Shown here: one piece after another, positions 57,422 through 64,000 of the stretch
Layout: every line of letters starts with the position of its first letter
Numbering within the stretch: the first letter of the stretch is position 1
Source of the DNA: Streptomyces sp. 378
Lineage (GTDB): Bacteria > Actinomycetota > Actinomycetes > Streptomycetales > Streptomycetaceae
Direction: 5' to 3'
Assembly (NCBI RefSeq): GCF_030124145.1
Contig: NZ_JASKMS010000038.1
Coordinates: 1 to 64,000 of the forward strand
Length of the DNA: 64,000 nt
Made by a program: the position numbers and the translations under genes
The notes under the pieces: model-generated
The model's input: the letters and a program-made list of their open reading frames with translations, nothing else
The model's database searches: none
What the model was told of the DNA's origin: nothing

Positions 57422-58858
57422 GTGGTCACCGCACAGCAGACCGCATCCGCCCCGGACGCCGCCCGCACCTTCCCCAGGGGTTTCCTCTGGGGCTCGGCGA
57501 CGGCCGCCTACCAGATCGAGGGCGCCGCGGCGGAGGACGGTCGCACGCCGTCCATCTGGGACACCTACGCTCGCACCCCCGGCCGGGTCCGCAACGGCGA
57601 CACCGGTGACATCGCCACCGACCACTACCACCGCCGCAGCGAGGACGTCGCCCTCATGGCCGAACTCGGCCTGGGCGCCTACCGCTTCTCCCTCGCCTGG
57701 CCCCGCGTCCAGCCCACCGGCCGCGGCCCCGCCGTGCAGAAGGGCCTGGACTTCTACCGGCGCCTCGTCGACGAGCTGTTGGAGAAGGGCATCCAGCCCG
57801 TCGCCACCCTGTACCACTGGGACCTGCCGCAGGAGCTGGAGGACGCCGGCGGCTGGCCCGAGCGCGCCACGGCCGAGCGGTTCGCCGAGTACGCGGCCCT
57901 CGCGGCGGACGCCCTCGGCGACCGGGTGAAAACCTGGACCACGCTCAACGAGCCCTGGTGCAGCGCCTTCCTCGGCTACGGCTCCGGCGTGCACGCCCCC
58001 GGCCGCACCGACCCGGTCGCCGCCCTGCGCGCCGCCCACCACCTCAACCTGGGACACGGCCTGGCCGTCCAGGCGCTGCGTGACCGGCTCCGCGCCGACG
58101 CGCAGGTCTCGGTCACCCTGAACATCCACCACGTCCGCCCGCTCACCCCGACGGACGGCGACGCCGACGCGGTCCGCCGGATCGACGCCCTCGCCAACCG
58201 GGTCTTCACCGGCCCGATGCTGAACGGCGTCTACCCGGAGGACCTGTTCAAGGACACCGCCGAGCTGACCGACTGGTCCTTCGTCCAGGACGGCGACCTG
58301 CGGCTGATCCACCAGCCGCTGGACTTCCTCGGCGTCAACTACTACAGCCCCACCCTGGTCTCCGAAGCGGACGACAGCGGCACCCACACCTCCGACGGAC
58401 ACGGCAACAGCGCCCACAGCCCGTGGCCGGGAGCCGACCGGGTCGCCTTCCACCAGCCGCCCGGCGACACCACCGCGATGGGCTGGGCCATCGACCCCAG
58501 CGGCCTCTACGAACTGCTGCGGCGGCTCGCCTCCGACTTCCCGGGGCTGCCGCTGGTCATCACCGAGAACGGCGCCGCCTTCGACGACTACGCCGACCCC
58601 TCCGGCCAGGTCAACGACCCGGCCCGGATCGCGTATGTGCGAGGCCATCTGGCCGCCGTCCACCAGGCGATCCTGGACGGTGCCGACGTGCGCGGCTACT
58701 TCCTGTGGTCCCTGCTGGACAACTTCGAGTGGGCCCACGGCTACAGCAAGCGCTTCGGCGCCGTGTACGTCGACTACCCGACCGGCACCCGCATCCCCAA
58801 GGCCAGCGCCCGCTGGTACTCCCAGGTCGCCCGCACCGGGGTACTGCCCGGAGCCTGA
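57422..58858 (+). CDS. GH1 beta-glucosidase (BglC-like)
   Basis: 478 residues from the GTG at 57422 (GAAAGGACC upstream). Typical GH1: FPRGFLWGSATAAYQIEGA at the N-terminus, acid/base Glu177 in TLNEPW, nucleophile Glu382 in VITENGAAF, and WSLLDNFEWAHGYSKRFG near the end. No signal peptide, so it cleaves imported cellobiose or short beta-glucosides to glucose in the cytoplasm. It is last in the transporter operon, followed by a strong hairpin. In plant-pathogenic species this enzyme type also controls the cellobiose signal level; nothing here shows that role. Confidence 0.94.
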   Translation: MVTAQQTASAPDAARTFPRGFLWGSATAAYQIEGAAAEDGRTPSIWDTYARTPGRVRNGDTGDIATDHYHRRSEDVALMAELGLGAYRFSLAWPRVQPTGRGPAVQKGLDFYRRLVDELLEKGIQPVATLYHWDLPQELEDAGGWPERATAERFAEYAALAADALGDRVKTWTTLNEPWCSAFLGYGSGVHAPGRTDPVAALRAAHHLNLGHGLAVQALRDRLRADAQVSVTLNIHHVRPLTPTDGDADAVRRIDALANRVFTGPMLNGVYPEDLFKDTAELTDWSFVQDGDLRLIHQPLDFLGVNYYSPTLVSEADDSGTHTSDGHGNSAHSPWPGADRVAFHQPPGDTTAMGWAIDPSGLYELLRRLASDFPGLPLVITENGAAFDDYADPSGQVNDPARIAYVRGHLAAVHQAILDGADVRGYFLWSLLDNFEWAHGYSKRFGAVYVDYPTGTRIPKASARWYSQVARTGVLPGA

Positions 58859-59229
58859 CCGGACCGGTGCGGCACGCCCGACGTGGCGCGAGGTGACGCA
58901 CCGCCGGCCCGCCCCCGTCCGCCCGCACGAACGGGCGACGGGGGCCGGGGGGTCCCGGCCCGGCGCGCTTCCGGCGACCCCCGAAGCGCCGCAGACGCCT
59001 GTCTCTCGTCTGGCGATACATCCACCACCGGTGGTGACCGTGGTGACCGTGGTGCCGGCCATGCCCGTCTGCACCCGCGAAACGCTGTTGACGGCGGCGG
59101 CGGTCGACGGCGCGGTGAGCATCGCGGATCCGATTGCTCACCGTCCGGCGACCAATCCCGGCCGTCCTGGTCCGGTACGGTCACCGCCGCCATCCACTCA
59201 GCCCGTACTTCTGAGACAGTGTCATCACT
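58859..59229. other. Intergenic region after the GH1 gene
   Basis: 371 bp containing the terminator hairpin at 58911-58945 and, toward 59229, the presumed promoter of the YbdK-type gene. No gene is supported. Confidence 0.5.
58911..58945 (+). terminator. Terminator hairpin of the ABC/GH1 operon
   Basis: GCCCCCGTC (58911-58919) pairs with GACGGGGGC (58937-58945), and GCCC (58921-58924) with GGGC (58933-58936), with one bulged C and an 8-nt loop. It starts 53 bp after the GH1 stop. Confidence 0.7.
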
Positions 59230-60453
59230 ATGGGCAGTCAACATCGCAGCGGGATGGCTCCGGCGGACACTGCCGAGCCGGACCTCGACTCCGCACCGGG
59301 CCCCGTCCCCGAGCCGCTCACCGTCGGGATCGAAGAAGAACTCCTCCTGATCGACCCGGTCACCCGAACCCCCAGCCCGCACGGTCCCCGGCTGGTAGGG
59401 GAGGCTACCGGCGAACTCGGCGACCGGATCAGTACCGAGCTGACCCGCTACCAGGTCGAACTGCGCACCGACCCGCACACCCGCCTGAAGGAGGCCGACG
59501 ACCAGATCCGCTCCGCGAGGACGACGGCAGCACGCGCCGCCGCCCGACTGGGCCTGCGCATCGCCTCCACCGGCACCCCGGTACACGGCCGGACAGCCCC
59601 CGTACCCGTGACGCCGGGGGCGCGCTACGCACGGAGCGTGGCCCACTTCCGCGCCCTGGACGACGAGCAGATCGTGTGTGCCTGCCACATCCACGTCGGC
59701 CTTCCCGACCCCCGTGACGCCGTCCACGTCAGCAATCACCTGCGGCCCTGGCTGCCGACGCTGACCGCGCTGACGGCGAACTCCCCGTTCTGGGCGGGGC
59801 GGGACACCGGGTACGCCAGCTGGCGCACCACCACCTGGGGACGCTGGCCCGTGGCCGGTCCACCGCCCTACTTCGAATCGCCCGCCCACTTCGACGACCT
59901 CGTCCACACCCTCCTCGAAGCGGAAGCACTCATCGACCGTGGCGGGCTGTACTGGGACGTACGCCCCTCCCACCACCTGCCCACGATCGAGATCCGCGTC
60001 GCCGACGCCGCCCTGACCCCCGACGACACCCTCCTGCTCACCGCTGTCGTCCGCGCCCTGACCGCCACCGCCCTGGCCGCCGTCCGGGCCGGCGACACGG
60101 CCCCGCGCCCGGCACCGGAGGTCCTCCGCGCCGCCTGCTGGCGGGCCGCCCGGGACGGACTGTCCGGCAGCGGCATCGATCCGCTCACCGGTGACCTGGT
60201 GAGCCAAGCGGCCCTCGTCGAAGAGCTGCTGAACACCATCGCCCCGGCGCTCCGCCGGCACGAGGACCTCGATCTGGTGCGCGAGCAGTGGCGGCGCCTG
60301 CGCACCGAAGGAAACGGCGCCGACCGCCAACGTGCCGCCCACCGGCCGCGCTCCAGCACGCAGGACGTCGTCGACCACATCCTCTCGGCCACCTGCCGGT
60401 ACCAAGGAGACATCGGTGCCGCCGGTGAGGAGGCCTGGAGAACCTCTCCGTGA
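59230..60453 (+). CDS. YbdK-type carboxylate-amine ligase (glutamate-cysteine ligase family 2)
   Basis: 407 residues from the ATG at 59230; the first ~28 residues are not conserved-looking and a later start is possible. Family motifs: LTVGIEEELLLIDPVTR, VCACHIHVGLPDPRDAVHVS, WRTTTWGRWPVAGPPPYFES and IEIRVADAALTPDDTLLLTA. GCS2/YbdK enzymes ligate a carboxylate to an amine with weak glutamate-cysteine ligase activity; in actinobacteria, which use mycothiol, the true substrate is uncertain. It is followed by whiB-like and dps genes on the same strand, suggesting a redox or stress theme, but gaps of ~130-190 bp argue for separate transcripts. Confidence 0.9.
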   Translation: MGSQHRSGMAPADTAEPDLDSAPGPVPEPLTVGIEEELLLIDPVTRTPSPHGPRLVGEATGELGDRISTELTRYQVELRTDPHTRLKEADDQIRSARTTAARAAARLGLRIASTGTPVHGRTAPVPVTPGARYARSVAHFRALDDEQIVCACHIHVGLPDPRDAVHVSNHLRPWLPTLTALTANSPFWAGRDTGYASWRTTTWGRWPVAGPPPYFESPAHFDDLVHTLLEAEALIDRGGLYWDVRPSHHLPTIEIRVADAALTPDDTLLLTAVVRALTATALAAVRAGDTAPRPAPEVLRAACWRAARDGLSGSGIDPLTGDLVSQAALVEELLNTIAPALRRHEDLDLVREQWRRLRTEGNGADRQRAAHRPRSSTQDVVDHILSATCRYQGDIGAAGEEAWRTSP

Positions 60454-60526
60454 AAGACCGCGAACCACGGCGTTCCCGGGAGGGACACACTCCCTTTAGC
60501 ATGGAAATCGCGACCTCTGCCGGGCC

Positions 60527-60546
60527 TGCGGCAGCGTCATGCCGCA
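60527..60546. promoter_or_regulatory. Inverted repeat upstream of the whiB-like gene
   Basis: TGCGGCA (60527-60533) and TGCCGCA (60540-60546) form a perfect 7-bp inverted repeat with a 6-nt spacer, 40 bp before the WhiB start. It could be an operator or a leader hairpin. Confidence 0.35.
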
Positions 60547-60585
60547 GCCACCTGTCGGCCCAGCCGGCACATGCGGAGGTGCGCC

Positions 60586-60909
60586 ATGCCCGACGACCGC
60601 AGAATCCGTCACCGCACCGTCGGCGCCGAGATCGCCGAAACCCTGGCCACCGCTCGCGGATGGCTACGGGATGCCGCGTGCCTGGGCGAGGACCCGGAGC
60701 TCTTCTTCCCGCTGGTGGAGCGGGAGACCGATGCCCAGGTCGCCCGGGCCCGCGCGGTGTGCCGTCGGTGCCGCGTCCTGCTCGCCTGCCGCTCCTGGGC
60801 CGTCGAACAGGGTGAGGACGCCGGTATCTGGGGCGCGACCACAGCGCGGCAGCGTCGCGCCATCAGCCGCGAGACGCGCGGCGGCATCGGCAGACGATCG
60901 GCGTCGTAG
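60586..60909 (+). CDS. WhiB-family iron-sulfur regulator
   Basis: 107 residues from the ATG at 60586 (GGAGGT six bases upstream). The four cluster cysteines are Cys32, Cys59, Cys62 and Cys68 (AACLG, VCRRCRVLLAC), the turn motif is GIWGA (80-84, usually G[VI]WGG), and a basic C-terminus (RQRRAISRETRGGIGRRS) can contact DNA. Wbl proteins carry a 4Fe-4S cluster that senses redox state or nitric oxide and bind the principal sigma factor. The subfamily cannot be fixed from this sequence alone. Confidence 0.92.
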   Translation: MPDDRRIRHRTVGAEIAETLATARGWLRDAACLGEDPELFFPLVERETDAQVARARAVCRRCRVLLACRSWAVEQGEDAGIWGATTARQRRAISRETRGGIGRRSAS

Positions 60910-61100
60910 GACGATGTCCGCGCATGACGTACGGCGACGTGTCGATCGCCGAACGTGACAAGCCGCGCGGCGGCCACGGCGGGCAGTCCGTCGCGGCACG
61001 GCGGCATCCGTACGGCCGTTTCGGACGGGCAGCCGTGCGGGCGCGGTGGTTGTCTGGCCCGGAGGACGTTCTTCCCGCCTCGCAGCAGAAAGGCACGGCC

Positions 61101-61676
61101 GTGGCTTCTGAGCCCTCCCTCCAGTACACCGTCCCAGGCATGTCGGCCGAGGACAGTTCCGCCATCATCGAGCTGCTCCAGCGGCGGCTGCACTCGCTGA
61201 ACGATCTGCACCTGACTCTGAAGCACATCCACTGGAACGTCATCGGTCCGCACTTCATCGCGGTGCACGAGATGCTCGATCCGCAGGTGGAACAGGTGAG
61301 GGCCATGACCGACGACCTCGCCGAGCGCATCTCCACACTCGGCGGTGTGCCCCAGGGCACGCCCGGGGCGCTGGTCGCCGACCGTACCTGGGACGACTAC
61401 TCCATCGGAAGGGCGGAGGCCATCGAGCACCTGGGCGCTCTCGACGTCGTCTACACCCGCCTCATCGAGGACCATCGTGAGGCGATGCAGGCGACGGAGA
61501 CCTCCGACCCGGTCACCCAGGACATCCTCATCGAGCAGTTGCGCGGTCTGGAGCTGTTCCAGTGGTTCGTCCGCGCCCACCTGGAAAGCAGCGGCGGGCG
61601 CCTGAGCACCGCCGACGCCAGGACGGAACACGCGGCAGCCGACCAGGCCGCCGAACAGGCCCGCCGACAGCCCTGA
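61101..61676 (+). CDS. dps: Dps-family ferritin-like DNA-protection protein
   Basis: 191 residues from the GTG at 61101 (AAAGG upstream); an in-frame extension to 60924 lacks start signals. The intersubunit ferroxidase site is present in LKHIHWNVIGPHFIAVHEML with the following Asp and DDLAERI. Dps forms 12-subunit shells that oxidise and store iron with peroxide and protect DNA. The C-terminal ~25 residues (RTEHAAADQAAEQARRQP) are a disordered tail that may aid DNA binding. It lies next to a WhiB gene, in keeping with oxidative-stress control. Confidence 0.94.
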   Translation: MASEPSLQYTVPGMSAEDSSAIIELLQRRLHSLNDLHLTLKHIHWNVIGPHFIAVHEMLDPQVEQVRAMTDDLAERISTLGGVPQGTPGALVADRTWDDYSIGRAEAIEHLGALDVVYTRLIEDHREAMQATETSDPVTQDILIEQLRGLELFQWFVRAHLESSGGRLSTADARTEHAAADQAAEQARRQP

Positions 61677-61690
61677 GCGGCAGGCACGCG

Positions 61691-61712
61691 GCGGGCGAGC
61701 TTACCCGCCCGC
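61691..61712. terminator. Hairpin between dps and the oxidoreductase gene
   Basis: GCGGGCG (61691-61697) pairs with CGCCCGC (61706-61712) around an 8-nt loop, 14 bp after the dps stop and between convergent genes. The remaining 61713-61870 shows no gene, only a weak hydrophobic coding-like stretch (LLLVPLPLVAAAFMIPAAG) without a start. Confidence 0.55.
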
Positions 61713-61870
61713 GCGTCCGTCGACGGGCCGTCGCCCGCTGCTTCTGGTCCCGCTCCCGCTGGTCGCGGCGGCCTTCATGATCCCGGCCGCCGGGGCGCCC
61801 CTTGCCGCGAGCCCTCACCGCCCGACGGGGCCCGCCGTCGTCGCGGGCGCCGTCGCGGTCGTTCCGCCGG

Positions 61871-64000
61871 TCAGGCGGGTGCGGACTGCGTCCGTGTCCG
61901 GGCGGGCGTGGGTTCGAGACGGACGACGATGCCCTTGGACGTGGGCTGGTTGCTGATGTCGGCGACGCTGTCCAGCGGCACCAGGACGTTCGTCTCCGGA
62001 TAGTAGGCGGCGGCCGAGCCCTTGGCGGCCGGGTAGGGCACCACCTCGAAGTTCTCGGCCCGACGCTCCGTGCCGTCCGCCCAGACGCTCACCAGGTCGA
62101 CGTGATCGCCCTGGGCGAGGCCGAGTTCGGTCAGGTCGGCCGGGTTGACGAGCACGACGTGGCGGCTGCCGTGGATGCCGCGGTAGCGGTCGTCGTTGGT
62201 GTAGGGGACGGTGTTCCACTGGTCGTGCGAGCGCAGCGTCTGCAGCAGCAGATGACCCTCGGGCGCCCGGGGGACCACGCGCTCGTTACAGGAGAACAGG
62301 GCCTTGCCGACCTTGTTCTTGAAGACGCCCTCGTTGACCGGGTTGGGCAGTTGGAAGCCTCCGGGGCGAATCACCCGTGCGTTGAAGTCGTGGAAGCCCG
62401 GCACGATGCGGGAGATGCGCTCGCGGATGGTGCCGTAGTCGCCCTCGAACTCCTCCCAGGGGATGTCCGCCTTTCCGTCCAGGGTGCGGCGGGCGAGCCG
62501 GCACAGGATGGCGACTTCGCTGAGCAGTAGCGGGGAGGCCGGTTCGAGGCGTCCCTGAGAGGTGTGCACCTCGCTCATGGAGTTCTCCACGGTGACGAAC
62601 TGCTCGCCGTCGGCCTGGACGTCACGTTCGGTGCGCCCCAGGGTCGGCAGGATCAGCGCGGTGTCGCCGCAGACGGTGTGTGAGCGGTTGAGCTTGGTGG
62701 AGATGTGGGCGGTCAGCCGGCACGAGCGCATCGCCTCCTCCGTGACCGCGCTGTCGGGAGCGGCGCGGACGAAATTGCCGGCCAGGGCGAGGAAGACCTT
62801 GACGCGGCCCTCGCGCATCGCCTTGATCGAGTCCACCGAGTCCAGACCGTGCGGGCGCGGCGGGTCGAAGCCGAACTCCTTCTGCAGGGCGTCGAGGAAG
62901 GCGTCCGGCATCTGCTCCCAGATGCCCATGGTGCGGTCGCCCTGCACGTTGCTGTGGCCGCGCACCGGGCAGGCTCCGGTACCGGCGCGCCCCAGGTTGC
63001 CGCGCAGCATCAGGAAGTTGACGATCTCCCGGACGGTGGGCACGCCGTGCTTGTGCTGGGTGATGCCCATCGCCCAGCAGACGATGACGCGTTCGCTCTT
63101 CAGGACCTCGTCGCGGACCTTCTCGATCTCCTCGCGGCTCAGTCCGGTCGCGGTGCGCACGTCGTCCCAGTCGACGGTGCGGGCGTGCTCGGCGAACTTC
63201 TCGAAGCCGGTGGTGTGGGCGTTGATGAAGTCGTGGTCCAGGACGGTGCCGGGCCGGGCGTCCTCGGCCTCCAGCAACAGGCGGTTGAGGGCCTGGAACA
63301 GGGCGAGGTCGCCGCCGGGCTTGATGTGCAGGAAACGGTCGGCGATCTGGGTGCCGCGACCGACGACCCCCCGTGCCTTCTGCGGGTTCTTGAAGCGCCG
63401 TAGCCCGGCTTCCGGCAGCGGGTTGACCGCCACGATCCGGCCGCCGTTGCGCTTGGCCTCCTCCAGGGCGGTGAGCTGGCGCGGGTGGTTGCTTCCCGGG
63501 TTCTGCCCGACCAGGAAGATCAGGTCGGCGTGGTGGAGGTCGTCGAGGCTGACGGTGCCCTTGCCGGTGCCCAGGGTCTCGCTCAGGGCGAAGCCGCTCG
63601 ACTCGTGGCACATGTTGCTGCAGTCGGGCAGATTGTTGGTGCCGAAGGCGCGGGCGAAGAGTTGCAGGACGAAGGCGGCCTCGTTGCTGGCGCGGCCGGA
63701 GGTGTAGAAAACGGCTTCGTCCGGGGAGGGCAGCGCCTTCAGCTCCTGCGCGAGGACGCCCAGGGCGTCGTTCCAGCCGATGGGCTCGTAGTGCTCGGAG
63801 CCGGGCCGTTTGATCATCGGCTCGGTGAGCCGGCCCTGCTGGTTGAGCCACATGTCGGAGCGCGCTGCCAGGTCCGAGACGCTGTACTCGCGGAAGAAGT
63901 CGGCGGTGATCCGGCGCGTGGTGGCCTCGTCGTTGATGTGCTTCGCGCCGTTCTCGCAGTACTCGTTGCGATGACGTCGGCCCGGGGCCGGATCCGCCCA
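61871..64000 (-). CDS. FdhF/YdeP-family molybdopterin oxidoreductase (5' end outside window)
   Basis: The frame is open to the last base, so the start lies beyond the window; 709 residues are visible of a family usually ~770. Visible N-terminal sequence (RHRNEYCENGAKHINDEATT, ITADFFREYSVSDLAARSD) is typical of YdeP-like formate dehydrogenase alpha homologues. The molybdenum-ligand region is CSNMCHESSGFALSE, cofactor-binding stretches include VGQNPGSNHPRQL and MLRGNLGRAGTGACPVRGHS, and the C-terminal dinucleotide-binding barrel has RGIHGSRHVVLVNPADLTEL. No four-cysteine iron-sulfur motif is seen in the visible part. It is probably cytoplasmic and binds bis-MGD; the substrate is not established and in YdeP relatives is linked to acid or redox stress. 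Confidence 0.93.
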   Translation of the reverse strand, partial: WADPAPGRRHRNEYCENGAKHINDEATTRRITADFFREYSVSDLAARSDMWLNQQGRLTEPMIKRPGSEHYEPIGWNDALGVLAQELKALPSPDEAVFYTSGRASNEAAFVLQLFARAFGTNNLPDCSNMCHESSGFALSETLGTGKGTVSLDDLHHADLIFLVGQNPGSNHPRQLTALEEAKRNGGRIVAVNPLPEAGLRRFKNPQKARGVVGRGTQIADRFLHIKPGGDLALFQALNRLLLEAEDARPGTVLDHDFINAHTTGFEKFAEHARTVDWDDVRTATGLSREEIEKVRDEVLKSERVIVCWAMGITQHKHGVPTVREIVNFLMLRGNLGRAGTGACPVRGHSNVQGDRTMGIWEQMPDAFLDALQKEFGFDPPRPHGLDSVDSIKAMREGRVKVFLALAGNFVRAAPDSAVTEEAMRSCRLTAHISTKLNRSHTVCGDTALILPTLGRTERDVQADGEQFVTVENSMSEVHTSQGRLEPASPLLLSEVAILCRLARRTLDGKADIPWEEFEGDYGTIRERISRIVPGFHDFNARVIRPGGFQLPNPVNEGVFKNKVGKALFSCNERVVPRAPEGHLLLQTLRSHDQWNTVPYTNDDRYRGIHGSRHVVLVNPADLTELGLAQGDHVDLVSVWADGTERRAENFEVVPYPAAKGSAAAYYPETNVLVPLDSVADISNQPTSKGIVVRLEPTPARTRTQSAPA

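Noticed and set aside
58860..59229. Possible small gene with His/Gly-rich minus-strand product
   Set aside because: The frame is an antisense and low-complexity product of GTGGTGACC repeats; no start signals or conserved features.

Overview
The window is very GC-rich actinobacterial DNA with strong G/C third-position bias, GTG and TTG starts, WhiB and CebR-like families and an actinobacterial type VII secretion (T7SS/ESX) locus. It is most likely the chromosome of a Streptomyces or close relative.

Left flank (1-11.6 kb): the tail of a secreted GH27-type enzyme with a ricin-type lectin domain; a GH43 glycosidase downstream of a decayed GH36 alpha-galactosidase start whose promoter is bracketed by two palindromic LacI-type operators; a PAS-PAS-GAF-PP2C-HATPase phosphatase; a fused membrane/spermidine-synthase-like protein; a secreted protein of unknown function; a repeat-rich NlpC/P60-like protein lacking the catalytic Cys; and the frameshifted remains of a ferredoxin-NADP reductase gene.

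Centre (11.6-52.5 kb): a complete-looking T7SS locus without eccE. On the minus strand, eccD-eccB is followed after 540 bp by two WXG100-type genes, a helical T7SS-associated protein, a 1,252-residue AAWKG-type protein with long coiled-coil and PDGS repeats, a YbaB-like protein, a third WXG-type protein, and one uninterrupted 17.9-kb gene for a 5,966-residue protein. That giant carries an N-terminal helical region, a disordered linker, a 'lonely Cys' His/Cys domain, one intact and two decayed OTU-like protease modules, large beta-rich stretches, and a C-terminal array A-B-A-A-B-A of HEIGLH (A) and HELTHQLGLRDEY metzincin-like (B) modules, parts of it duplicated recently. eccC is divergent on the plus strand and converges on mycP and a beta-helix/tandem-AAA protein. 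Two membrane-anchored lectins with related anchors (ricin-type and bulb/GNA-type) lie divergently at the edge, with a T7SS-associated protein. Together these suggest a T7SS exporting a giant multi-protease effector, with sugar-binding surface proteins beside it; that link is inference.

Right flank (52.5-64 kb): a cebR-cebEFG-bglC-like oligosaccharide locus (LacI repressor, binding lipoprotein, two permeases, GH1 beta-glucosidase) with a paired operator between repressor and transporter; then a YbdK-type carboxylate-amine ligase, a WhiB protein, Dps, and an FdhF/YdeP-type molybdopterin oxidoreductase running off the right edge. No tRNA, rRNA, CRISPR array or insertion sequence was recognised.
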